A stretch of DNA of 8,463 nucleotides from an uncultured Clostridia bacterium. GTDB taxonomy: Bacteria; Bacillota; Clostridia; Oscillospirales; Ruminococcaceae. The stretch covers positions 1 through 8,463 of the forward strand of contig CAMDZU010000039.1 in NCBI GenBank assembly GCA_945910715.1. The letters are read 5' to 3'. Shown here piece by piece: positions 1-6,155 of this stretch. Below the pieces are notes generated by a model. It saw nothing but the letters and a program-made list of their open reading frames with translations, made no database searches and was not told where the DNA came from. Numbering within the stretch: the first letter of the stretch is position 1; the number at the start of each line of letters is the position of its first letter. A program made the translations under genes and the position numbers.

Positions 1-257
1 TGACTTGAAATAAGCCTACACCCCAAAAAAGGTTCAGTCAAGAATGTCGCCCCCGCGTGGGGGTGTGAGTTGAAATTCTCTCATTCGCACGGAAATTTTG
101 ACTTTTTGGGGGTGTGAGTTGAAATATAGACAAAGGCTATGATGCGTGTCTGATAATCGGTCGCCCCCCGCGTGGGGGTGTGAGTTGAAATTTTGTTAAT
201 GTTGAGAATGGTTTCTTCTCCGGAGGTCGCCCCCCGCACGGGGGCATGAGTTTCACA
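1..257 (+). CRISPR. Trailer end of a type I-C-like CRISPR array
   Basis: Five repeat copies are visible. Positions 1-11 are the last 11 nt of a copy cut by the window edge (one mismatch). Positions 46-76 are a 31-nt copy with one C fewer in the C run. Positions 111-125 are a half copy lacking its first 17 nt. Positions 160-191 are a full 32-nt copy, and 226-257 are a degenerate terminal copy with about eight mismatches. The full repeat begins GTCGC, has a C5/G5 hairpin with loop GCGT, and ends GAGTTGAAAT; the 32-nt length, GTCGC start and TTGAAA(T/C) end are typical of subtype I-C. Spacers at 12-45, 77-110, 126-159 and 192-225 are each 34 nt. Decay at the right end plus the 3' GAAAT tag places the leader to the left, off the window, with crRNA transcribed on the + strand. 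No cas gene is in the window, so the subtype rests on the repeat alone. Confidence 0.9.
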
Positions 258-264
258 AAGCCTC

Positions 265-300
265 CCTGCGGCTACCCCGCAGGTGCATTTCTTTTCCCTT
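265..300 (+). terminator. Possible terminator after the CRISPR array
   Basis: A 7-bp GC-rich stem (CCTGCGG at 265-271, CCGCAGG at 277-283) with a 5-nt loop sits 8 nt after the last degenerate repeat. On the + strand it is followed by a T-rich but interrupted tract at 284-306. This could end the crRNA precursor. The T tract is broken by C residues and starts late, so the call is tentative. Confidence 0.35.
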
Positions 301-428
301 TTCTTTGGGCAATCAAAGAAATGGGCGAGGGGTTATCGCTACCTTATAATCAAATACAAGACTATCAAGGGGGCGAGTAGCCCTCTCTAAACCAAGTAAA
401 AAATTACATTAAACACAAAACGGGGTTT

Positions 429-456
429 AAAAAAAGGGGGATATTCAGCCCCCTTT
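429..456 (-). terminator. Second minus-strand terminator-like hairpin
   Basis: An 8-bp perfect stem (AAAGGGGG at 433-440 with CCCCCTTT at 449-453 and 454-456) and an 8-nt loop. Read on the minus strand, the stem runs into seven T (complement of A429-435). It lies about 90 nt downstream of the pgsA stop and behind the stronger hairpin at 516-542, so it would serve as a back-up. On the + strand only three T follow, so it is mainly unidirectional. Confidence 0.55.
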
Positions 457-515
457 ACCACCTCAATCGGGGTTTGAAAAGGGATTCACCCCTTTCCGTC
501 CCCACGGCGAGGGGC

Positions 516-542
516 AAAAAAAATGGGGGCGAGAAGCCCCCA
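516..542 (-). terminator. Rho-independent terminator of the pgsA operon
   Basis: A 7-bp stem (TGGGGGC at 524-530, GCCCCCA at 536-542) with a 5-nt loop, followed on the minus strand by eight consecutive T (complement of A516-523). It begins 5 nt after the pgsA stop codon at 548-550. No T run follows on the + strand, so it acts for the minus strand only. This is a textbook intrinsic terminator and marks the end of the whole minus-strand gene run. Confidence 0.9.
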
Positions 543-547
543 AACTC

Positions 548-1120
548 TTATTTGTTTGTATCAATAACCGACCGATAGCTCCAGAGATACTGCACTCCCG
601 AAACCACCGTCAGCAGACAGCTTATATACATAAGCACATCTCTTATAATCTCAACCGCTGTCAAATCCAGCCCAATCCCGAACTGCATAAGCACATACAT
701 AAGGAAAATAACCACTATTGCCACCATTGTGGAGGCGGTTTTCAGCTTGCCCCATATACTTGCGGCAATGACGATTTTCTTGTCGCTGCCTGCCGCCACA
801 AGCCTTATTCCCGACACCATAAACTCACGGGCAACGATTATTGCCACCACCCAGGAATAAGTCCAGCCAAGCTCCACCATACAGATAAGGGCGGAAACTA
901 CCAGCACCTTGTCTGCCAGCGGGTCAAGGAATTTGCCGAAATCGGTAATCATATTGTACTTCCGTGCAATTTTTCCGTCCGCCATATCCGTAAGGCTTGC
1001 CGCAATAAAGATAAGCACCGCCCACAGATAATTGAAGGGTATTTCCTTTATCAGCATAAATGCCACGAAAAAAGGCACCATTACAACTCTTGCAAGAGTC
1101 AGCTTGTTGGCAAGATTCAT
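548..1120 (-). CDS. pgsA: CDP-diacylglycerol-glycerol-3-phosphate 3-phosphatidyltransferase (phosphatidylglycerophosphate synthase)
   Basis: A 190-aa integral membrane enzyme that transfers a phosphatidyl group from CDP-diacylglycerol to glycerol 3-phosphate, giving phosphatidylglycerophosphate, the precursor of phosphatidylglycerol and cardiolipin. The full CDP-alcohol phosphotransferase motif D-x2-DG-x2-AR-x8-G-x3-D-x3-D is present: D45, D48, G49, A52, R53, G62, D66, D70. Hydrophobic segments lie around residues 13-24, 31-44, 72-97 and 150-180, as expected for this multi-pass family, and the length is normal. The ATG at 1120 is preceded 6 nt upstream by AAAGGAG (1127-1133), which overlaps the rimO stop codon. 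It is the last gene of the operon, ending 5 nt before a strong terminator. Placement beside rimO is seen in many Firmicutes. The general family call is very secure; assignment as PgsA rather than another CDP-alcohol transferase follows from the N-terminal sequence and the neighbours. Confidence 0.95.
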   Translation of the reverse strand: MNLANKLTLARVVMVPFFVAFMLIKEIPFNYLWAVLIFIAASLTDMADGKIARKYNMITDFGKFLDPLADKVLVVSALICMVELGWTYSWVVAIIVAREFMVSGIRLVAAGSDKKIVIAASIWGKLKTASTMVAIVVIFLMYVLMQFGIGLDLTAVEIIRDVLMYISCLLTVVSGVQYLWSYRSVIDTNK

Positions 1121-1131
1121 TTTCCGCTCCT

Positions 1132-2472
1132 TTATTCCGCAACCTCGCCTAAAAGGTTGTTGTCGATAACGTCAGTCAGCTTTACATTGACAAAGTTGCC
1201 TATATACAAGCGCTTTTTGCTTTTAAAGTAGGTCATGCCGTCAATTTCGGGCGCCTGTGCAGCATTTCTGCCGAAATACATCTCGGAATATCTGTCATAG
1301 CCCTCAACTACACATTCCACAGTGCTGCCGATAAGCTGCTGCAAACGCTCGCCCACACGGATTTCCTGCTGCTCGGAAATAACCTCCGCTCTGTGCTCTC
1401 TTTCCTTTTCGTCAACCTGATAGGGAAATTCTGCGGCGGGAGTATCCTCCTCGGCTGAATAAGCAAAGCAGCCCAAATGGTCGAACTTCACGTCGTTTAC
1501 AAATTCCGCAAGCTCCTCGAACTGTGCCTCCGTTTCGCCGGGGAAGCCTGTGATAAGGGTTGTACGGAGAGTAATACCGGGGATTTCCCTGCGCAGCTTT
1601 TCAAACAGGGCGGAAAGCTGCTCTGCGTTGCCCTGTCTGTTCATTGCGGAAAGAATTTCCTCGTTGCAGTGCTGAATGGGCACGTCAAGATACTTTTCGA
1701 TTTTGTCCTCTTTCTTCATTACCTCGATAAGCTGGTCGGTAATTCTTTCGGGATAGCAGTACATTATCCTTATCCACTTCAGCCCCTCGATTCTGCAAAG
1801 CTGTGTGAGCAATTCGGGCAGCATAAGCTTTCCGTACAAGTCCTCGCCGTAGCGTGTTGTGTCCTGTGCGACTACCACAAGCTCCTTTACGCCGTTTTTG
1901 GCAAGTCCCTCCGCCTCGGCGATAATGTTTTCCATTTTCCTCGAGCGGAAATGTCCTCTGATAAGGGGGATTGCGCAGTAGGAGCAGCAGTTGTCGCAGC
2001 CGTCCGCAACTCTGAGATAAGCGTAATGGGGCAGTGTTGACTGCATTCTGTCCCCGTCCATCTCATGCTTTTCGTTAACGTCTGCGTCGATAATAACACG
2101 CTTATCCATCAGCACGGAGTTGATAACCTCAACAATGTCGCTGTTTCTGCCGATACCCACAACGGCGTCAACCTCGGGAAATTCCTCGTCCATCTGCGCC
2201 TTGTAGCGCTGTGCAAGACAGCCTGTTACAATGATTTTCTTGTTGATACCGTCGTTTTTGCGGTTGATTGCCTCCATGATTTCTTCGATAGCTTCTTCCT
2301 TTGCGCTCTGAATAAATCCGCAGGTGTTGATTACAACCACGTCCGCAAGGCCCGGCTCGCTAACCAACTTAAAGCCTGCCTTTTCTATTTTCGCTAACAT
2401 CAGCTCGGCGTCGCACTGATTTTTGGGGCAGCCCAACGATACCATGCCAACCTTAACCGTATATTCAGCCAT
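1132..2472 (-). CDS. rimO: Ribosomal protein S12 (aspartate) methylthiotransferase
   Basis: A 446-aa radical-SAM enzyme that adds a methylthio group to a conserved aspartate of ribosomal protein S12. The N-terminal UPF0004 domain carries the cysteines of the auxiliary iron-sulfur cluster (C15 in SLGCPKNQ, C51 in NTCGF, C85 in TGCLA). The radical-SAM triad CxxxCxxC is C159, C163, C166, within GCDNCCSYCAIPLIRG. A C-terminal TRAM domain spans roughly 375-440. The block VEGYD...YFGRNAAQAPEIDG marks RimO rather than the tRNA enzymes MiaB or MtaB. An ATG 33 nt further upstream (2505) is in frame, but the start at 2472 has AGGAGG 6 nt before it and gives the family's normal N-terminus, so it is preferred. 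The start overlaps the recX stop by 8 nt, and the stop lies 11 nt before pgsA. Confidence 0.95.
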   Translation of the reverse strand: MAEYTVKVGMVSLGCPKNQCDAELMLAKIEKAGFKLVSEPGLADVVVINTCGFIQSAKEEAIEEIMEAINRKNDGINKKIIVTGCLAQRYKAQMDEEFPEVDAVVGIGRNSDIVEVINSVLMDKRVIIDADVNEKHEMDGDRMQSTLPHYAYLRVADGCDNCCSYCAIPLIRGHFRSRKMENIIAEAEGLAKNGVKELVVVAQDTTRYGEDLYGKLMLPELLTQLCRIEGLKWIRIMYCYPERITDQLIEVMKKEDKIEKYLDVPIQHCNEEILSAMNRQGNAEQLSALFEKLRREIPGITLRTTLITGFPGETEAQFEELAEFVNDVKFDHLGCFAYSAEEDTPAAEFPYQVDEKEREHRAEVISEQQEIRVGERLQQLIGSTVECVVEGYDRYSEMYFGRNAAQAPEIDGMTYFKSKKRLYIGNFVNVKLTDVIDNNLLGEVAE

Positions 2473-2974
2473 TGTCTTCCTCCTCTTGTTCTTCAAGCTC
2501 CTCACGAGCCATTGCTATCGCCTTTTTTATATCGTCAAAGCCGTAGCCACGTCTTGCCATTGCGGCAATTACCTTCTGCACGTCGTTTCTGTCGTACAGC
2601 TTTTCGGAATACTTTTTTATTATAAGGCTTTCTATTTCCTGGATTATTTCTTCGTCTGTGTACTGTTCAAGAGCCTCGTCCACAATTTCGGGGTCAAGCC
2701 CTTTCATTGTCATTTCAAACCTTGCCCGCTTTTTCCCCCTGTGATTTACCTTGATAAGCTTTTTGGCAAGCTTTCTTGCGTAGCTTTCGTCGTCAATAAA
2801 GCCGTAATGCGCCATAAGCTCAATTACAGAATGGCAGGTTTCAGCGCAGTAATTTTCCGCAAGCTTTTTGTAAAGCTCATTGCGGCAGTAATCACGGCTG
2901 CCAAGCAGGTACATTGCGCGCTTTTTCGCACGCTCCTTTTCCCTTTCAAGGCTGTCTTCCTCGGCAAAGCTCAT
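2465..2974 (-). CDS. recX: Regulatory protein RecX
   Basis: A 169-aa, mostly helical, highly charged protein matching the RecX family, which binds RecA filaments and modulates (usually inhibits) recombinase and co-protease activity in the cytoplasm. The sequence shows the expected tandem three-helix repeats: AMYLLGSRDYCRNELYKKL near 20-38, YGFIDDESYARKLAKKLI near 57-74, the middle repeat ending KGLDPEIVDEAL near 90-101, and a final repeat with RRGYGFDDIKKAI near 141-153. The C-terminal end is a run of acidic residues. Its ATG overlaps the recA stop codon by one base (TGATG), and no good Shine-Dalgarno lies at proper distance (GGAG is 13 nt away), so translation probably depends on ribosomes finishing recA. 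That coupling would tie the RecX level to the RecA level. The 3' end overlaps the rimO start by 8 nt. Confidence 0.92.
   Translation of the reverse strand: MSFAEEDSLEREKERAKKRAMYLLGSRDYCRNELYKKLAENYCAETCHSVIELMAHYGFIDDESYARKLAKKLIKVNHRGKKRARFEMTMKGLDPEIVDEALEQYTDEEIIQEIESLIIKKYSEKLYDRNDVQKVIAAMARRGYGFDDIKKAIAMAREELEEQEEEDNG
2479..2484 (-). promoter_or_regulatory. Ribosome binding site deciding the rimO start
   Basis: A perfect AGGAGG on the minus strand, 6 nt before the ATG at 2470-2472. It lies inside the 3' end of recX and selects this internal ATG over the in-frame ATG at 2505, which would add 11 basic residues foreign to the RimO family. Confidence 0.8.
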
Positions 2975-4200
2975 CAGCTGTCCATATCTCCTATATCAAA
3001 ATCGCCCATATCGTCGTCCACATCTACAACCACGCTCTTTTTCCTTGATGTGGATTTAGCGGTCCTTTCGGGCTTTTCCTCGGGAGCGTCGGTATCCTCG
3101 GGCAATGGAATATCGTTTCCGTCTGCAATTTCTCCGTCTTCCTCGCTGCCAAGTCCAAGCTGCTGTACGGCGTCTGCGTTTTCACGGATTTTCTGTTCAA
3201 GCTCAGCCATAATGTCGGGGTTTTCAATAAGGTACTGCTTGGTTTTTTCACGTCCCTGACCCATTCTCATATCGTTGTAGCTGAACCATGCCCCCGACTT
3301 TTTCGCAAAGCCAAGCTCAATGGCAATGTCTAAAATTTCGCCTACCTTTGAAATACCCTGACCGAAAATCATATCAAATTCCGCTGTCTTGAAGGGCGGC
3401 GCAACCTTATTCTTTACAACCTTGCACTTTGTGCGGCAGCCGATAATATCGCTGCCCTCCTTGATAGCCTCGCCCTTTCTTACCTCGATTCTTACGGAGG
3501 AATAGAACTTCAGCGCACGGCCGCCGGGAGTTGTTTCGGGATTGCCGTACATAACGCCGATTTTCTCACGGACCTGGTTAATGAAGATTGCGATTGTGTT
3601 TGACTTTGAAATAACGGCGGTAAGCTTTCTCATAGCCGCCGACATAAGTCTTGCCTGCACGCCCACAAAGCTTTCGCCCATTTCGCCCTCGATTTCCGCC
3701 TTTGTTACCATAGCCGCAACCGAGTCCACAACCACAATGTCAACTGCGCCCGAGCGCACCAGCGCCTCGGTTATTTCAAGTGCCTGCTCGCCTGTATCGG
3801 GCTGTGAAACGATAAGGTTATCCACGTCAACCCCCAGCGCCTTTGCATAAACGGGGTCGAGAGCGTGTTCAACGTCGATAAATGCCGCAATGCCGCCCTT
3901 TTTCTGCGCCTCCGCAATGCAGTGGAGGGTAACGGTGGTTTTACCGCCTGATTCGGGGCCGTATATTTCAATAATTCTTCCCTTAGGCAGTCCTCCTACG
4001 CCAAGGGCAATATCAAGGGTCAGAGAGCCTGTTGAAATGGTTTCAACGTTAAGCTTTGTCTTCTGACCGCCCATAATCATAATTGAGCCAGCGCCGAACT
4101 GCTTTTCGATCTGTGCAATTGCGGCGTCAAGAGCCTTTCTCTTCTCCTCAGGCGTAACGGGAGTCTGTAAGGTCTTTTTTGAAGTTTCTTTCTTAGCCAT
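2974..4200 (-). CDS. recA: Recombinase RecA
   Basis: A 408-aa DNA recombinase that forms ATP-dependent filaments on single-stranded DNA, drives strand exchange and stimulates LexA self-cleavage. The Walker A motif GPESGGKT is at 81-88 and the Walker B strand DIVVVDS at 154-160. The L2 DNA-binding loop region, about 207-232, contains [20 protein letters not shown]. The core ends near residue 345. The tail from about 350 to 408 is longer than in E. coli RecA (353 aa total) and has an unusual layout: acidic, then a basic patch ([13 protein letters not shown], 376-388), then a very acidic end rich in D, M and G. The RBS AGGAAAG (4211-4217) lies 10 nt before the ATG. A 102-nt gap upstream may hold its own promoter; recX follows with a one-base overlap. 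The identification is certain. Confidence 0.99.
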   Translation of the reverse strand: MAKKETSKKTLQTPVTPEEKRKALDAAIAQIEKQFGAGSIMIMGGQKTKLNVETISTGSLTLDIALGVGGLPKGRIIEIYGPESGGKTTVTLHCIAEAQKKGGIAAFIDVEHALDPVYAKALGVDVDNLIVSQPDTGEQALEITEALVRSGAVDIVVVDSVAAMVTKAEIEGEMGESFVGVQARLMSAAMRKLTAVISKSNTIAIFINQVREKIGVMYGNPETTPGGRALKFYSSVRIEVRKGEAIKEGSDIIGCRTKCKVVKNKVAPPFKTAEFDMIFGQGISKVGEILDIAIELGFAKKSGAWFSYNDMRMGQGREKTKQYLIENPDIMAELEQKIRENADAVQQLGLGSEEDGEIADGNDIPLPEDTDAPEEKPERTAKSTSRKKSVVVDVDDDMGDFDIGDMDS

Positions 4201-4302
4201 AATTAACTCACTTTCCTGTGATTGTTTTGTTTTATTGAAAATTTTAATGATTACCGCATAAAGATTTTTTGGCGGAATAAAATAACCGCCACGTCCATTT
4301 TA
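4201..4302 (-). promoter_or_regulatory. recA leader region with inverted repeat
   Basis: This 102-nt AT-rich gap between the prmC stop and the recA start is the only sizeable gap in the minus-strand gene run, so a recA promoter here is plausible. A TAAAAT that could act as a -10 lies on the minus strand at 4241-4246, but no convincing -35 is spaced from it. A 6-bp inverted repeat (TGGCGG at 4270-4275, CCGCCA at 4286-4291) with a 10-nt loop is present. On the minus strand it is followed by A rather than T residues, so it is not an intrinsic terminator. GCGG at the complement of 4254-4257 could pair with the same CCGC arm in a competing hairpin. No GAAC-N4-GTTC LexA box is visible. Confidence 0.4.
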
Positions 4303-5139
4303 TCACATTTTTATGCCGTAAACAACCCTTTTTATGCCGTTAAGGTCGGTTATTACCGCCGTGTCAAGTCCTGCATCTTTCATAAATGCCGATACCTGCT
4401 CCTCCTGCCCAACGCCGATTTCCACCGCAAAAACGCCCTTTTCCTTTAAATGGGGCGCATACAGTTTAAACAGCTTTCGGTAAAAATCCAGTCCGTCCTC
4501 GCCGCCGTAAAGCGCCATTTCAGGCTCTCTCCTTACCTCCGCCTGCAATTCCGCCATATCCTGCTTTGTAAGGTAAGGGGGATTTGAGGTTATCATATCG
4601 TAAAAGCCCTCTACCACATTTTTTTGCAGCACGTCAGCGTTTACGGGAGTTACAAGGTGCTTTACCTCATTCAGCGAAATGTTGTATAATAAATAGGTGT
4701 AGGCTTCGGGGGAAAGCTCCACCGCTGTTGTTTTTGCGCCCGTAACCTTGCTTATGCTTATGGGAATACACCCCGAGCCGGAGCATAGATCCAGTACTTT
4801 CGAATAGCAGCCGCAATGCTTCGCCGCAAGGTCAACAATAAGCTCCGTTTCCGGACGGGGAATAAGCACTCCCTCTCCCACCTTAAACGGCAGGCCGTAA
4901 AACTCCCACTTTCCTAAGATATACTGCAAGGGCTTTCCGCAGATTCGCTCGCTTAATTCCTTTGTGAAATTATCGGGCACAAAGGGAATATCCGTACCTC
5001 GCCGCAGCAAAAAGTCGTGTGGGTCTATTTTCAGCCAGTGGCAGCATAGCTCCTTTGCCTCAAATTCGGCGTCGGGAATGTTATGCTCCTTCAGCTTATT
5101 TCTTATAAAAAGGTAAAACTCGTTGACGGTCATTACCAT
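4303..5139 (-). CDS. prmC: Peptide chain release factor N(5)-glutamine methyltransferase
   Basis: A 278-aa class I SAM-dependent methyltransferase that methylates the glutamine of the GGQ motif in release factors RF1 and RF2. It has an N-terminal helical substrate-binding domain (about 1-85), the family signature PRPETE (94-99), the SAM-binding glycine loop DLCSGSGCI (117-125), an acidic residue ending the next strand (E141), and the catalytic NPPY (186-189). Two close starts are possible. The ATG at 5139 has AAGGA 9 nt upstream (5149-5153) and is chosen; the ATG at 5133, two codons in, forms a TAATG junction with the preceding stop but is 15 nt from that site. A further upstream in-frame ATG (5193) would add residues unlike the family. 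It overlaps DUF1385 by 7 nt. In many Firmicutes prmC follows the YqhQ/DUF1385 gene and precedes prfA; here recA takes the downstream place. Confidence 0.95.
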   Translation of the reverse strand: MVMTVNEFYLFIRNKLKEHNIPDAEFEAKELCCHWLKIDPHDFLLRRGTDIPFVPDNFTKELSERICGKPLQYILGKWEFYGLPFKVGEGVLIPRPETELIVDLAAKHCGCYSKVLDLCSGSGCIPISISKVTGAKTTAVELSPEAYTYLLYNISLNEVKHLVTPVNADVLQKNVVEGFYDMITSNPPYLTKQDMAELQAEVRREPEMALYGGEDGLDFYRKLFKLYAPHLKEKGVFAVEIGVGQEEQVSAFMKDAGLDTAVITDLNGIKRVVYGIKM

Positions 5140-6155
5140 TTGTCGATTTCCTTGTTTTCGGGTATAACGGGCTTCATTGCCGCAATGGCGCACTCAATCT
5201 GCGAGGCGTCGGGCTCTCTTGTGGTAAGGCGCTGGAGTGCCATTCCGGGAGCGCAGATTACTCTTGTAACGGGGTTGTCGTACTTTCCTGCAAGCCTTAT
5301 TACCTCATAGGAAACTCCCACCACAACAGGCAGCAGTACAAGCTTGCACACTACTCTTATAAAGTCGGCAATAAACTGTGAAACGCCGAAAGCGGCAATA
5401 AACATTTCGCTGTTGATTGGCACAATTGAGTAAATCAGAATTGAAATTGCCAGCACGAGAAAAACGAAATTCGTTCCGCAGCGTGGGTGAAAGCGTCTGT
5501 GCTTTTTGATATTTTCAACGGTAAGCTCTTCCCCCGCCTCATAGCAGGCAATAGTCTTATGCTCTGCGCCGTGATATTCGTATGTACGGCGAATATCCTT
5601 CATAAGACTTGTAAGCCACAGATAGCCAATGAAAATAACTATTTTCAGTATTCCCTCGAAAAGGGAGCGGAAAGCGGAAATATCCGTTTCACCGAACAAT
5701 GCCTGAATACCGCTGAAAATCCAGGTGGGGCAGAAAACGAACAGCAATACCGCTAATGCAACACCAAGCACCATTGCGATACCCATAACAACGTTCATTA
5801 TCTTCTCGCCGAATTTATCGTCCAGCCACTTTTCAAACTTTGTCTGCTCCTCCTCGCCGTCCTCGTCCATCATTCCCGAAATTTCGGCGGATTTTGAAAT
5901 GTACTTGTAGCCGTCAATCATTTGCAGCAGAAAGTTGAAAACTCCTCTTACAAAGGGTATTTTCTGATACCATTTGCCTGCTTTTATTTCCCATTCCTCA
6001 ACTGCAATTTCCCCATCCTTTTTGCGGACAGCCATTGCCGCCTTGCCTACGCCCCTCATCATAATGCCCTCGATAAGAGCCTGACCGCCTATTTTTGTGC
6101 GGTGGAGCGGCTTTTCATGCTTGATAATATCGCTCAAAACTTGTTCCTTTCTCAT
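5133..6155 (-). CDS. DUF1385 family membrane protein (YqhQ-like)
   Basis: A 340-aa integral membrane protein of the DUF1385 family, the B. subtilis YqhQ type; the molecular function of the family is not established to my knowledge. Visible hallmarks are the N-terminal GGQALIEGIMMRG (23-35) and, after two membrane segments (about 120-145 and 165-185), a conserved block EYHGAEHKTI (193-202), C204, E206, HRRFHPRCGTNF (219-230). The H, E and C residues of this block look like metal ligands, which is my inference. Further hydrophobic segments are near 229-247 and 268-286, followed by the conserved GKYDNP (290-295) and the C-terminal tail. An acidic stretch (96-104) sits in a cytoplasmic-looking loop. 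The start codon overlaps the histidine kinase stop by 4 nt (ATGA), with only a weak AGGA close by, so expression is probably coupled to translation of the kinase. Immediate linkage to prmC supports the family call. Confidence 0.9.
   Translation of the reverse strand: MRKEQVLSDIIKHEKPLHRTKIGGQALIEGIMMRGVGKAAMAVRKKDGEIAVEEWEIKAGKWYQKIPFVRGVFNFLLQMIDGYKYISKSAEISGMMDEDGEEEQTKFEKWLDDKFGEKIMNVVMGIAMVLGVALAVLLFVFCPTWIFSGIQALFGETDISAFRSLFEGILKIVIFIGYLWLTSLMKDIRRTYEYHGAEHKTIACYEAGEELTVENIKKHRRFHPRCGTNFVFLVLAISILIYSIVPINSEMFIAAFGVSQFIADFIRVVCKLVLLPVVVGVSYEVIRLAGKYDNPVTRVICAPGMALQRLTTREPDASQIECAIAAMKPVIPENKEIDKW

Larger units (their letters stand above)
258..547. repeat. Hairpin-rich non-coding spacer with repeated palindromes
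   Basis: I see no gene here. At least six short inverted repeats are present: 265-283; 296-325 (TTTCTTTG/CAAAGAAA with a flanking CCC/GGG); 371-383; 433-456; 478-495; and 524-542. Two pairs look like diverged copies of one another. GGGGGCGAGTAGCCC at 369-383 resembles GGGGGCGAGAAGCCCCC at 525-541. The block 421-459 resembles 468-498: both begin CGGGGTTT, then have an A run, a G run, a core containing ATTCA, and CCCCTTT. The spacer lies between a + strand CRISPR array and a - strand operon, so it is a convergent transcription-stop zone. Beyond termination, its role is unknown. Confidence 0.6.

Noticed and set aside
345..350. Perfect TATAAT on the + strand in the spacer
   Set aside because: No TTGACA-like hexamer lies 16-18 nt upstream (the sequence there is GGGC-rich), and no gene follows on the + strand; it would only run into the end of pgsA.
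1477..2040. 187-codon open frame on the + strand inside rimO
   Set aside because: It is fully antisense to the radical-SAM domain of rimO, whose motifs are all intact, and it resembles no known protein.
2473..2505. Upstream ATG of rimO at 2505 adding 11 residues
   Set aside because: The added residues are basic and absent from the usual RimO N-terminus, while the internal ATG at 2472 has a perfect AGGAGG at 6 nt.
2423..3259. 278-codon open frame on the + strand opposite recX and the recA 3' end
   Set aside because: It is antisense to two confidently identified genes, its product is a low-complexity serine-rich translation of the opposite strand of the acidic RecA tail, and it has no family motif.
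4270..4291. GGCGG/CCGCC hairpin as a prmC terminator
   Set aside because: On the minus strand the stem is followed by an A run, not a T run, and the stem is short with a 10-nt loop, so it does not fit an intrinsic terminator.
4687..4704. An 11-nt match between the first spacer (AAGCCTACACC) and the minus strand of prmC, suggesting self-targeting
   Set aside because: Only 11 of 34 nt match; a match of that length is expected by chance in a window of this size on two strands, so it is not a protospacer.
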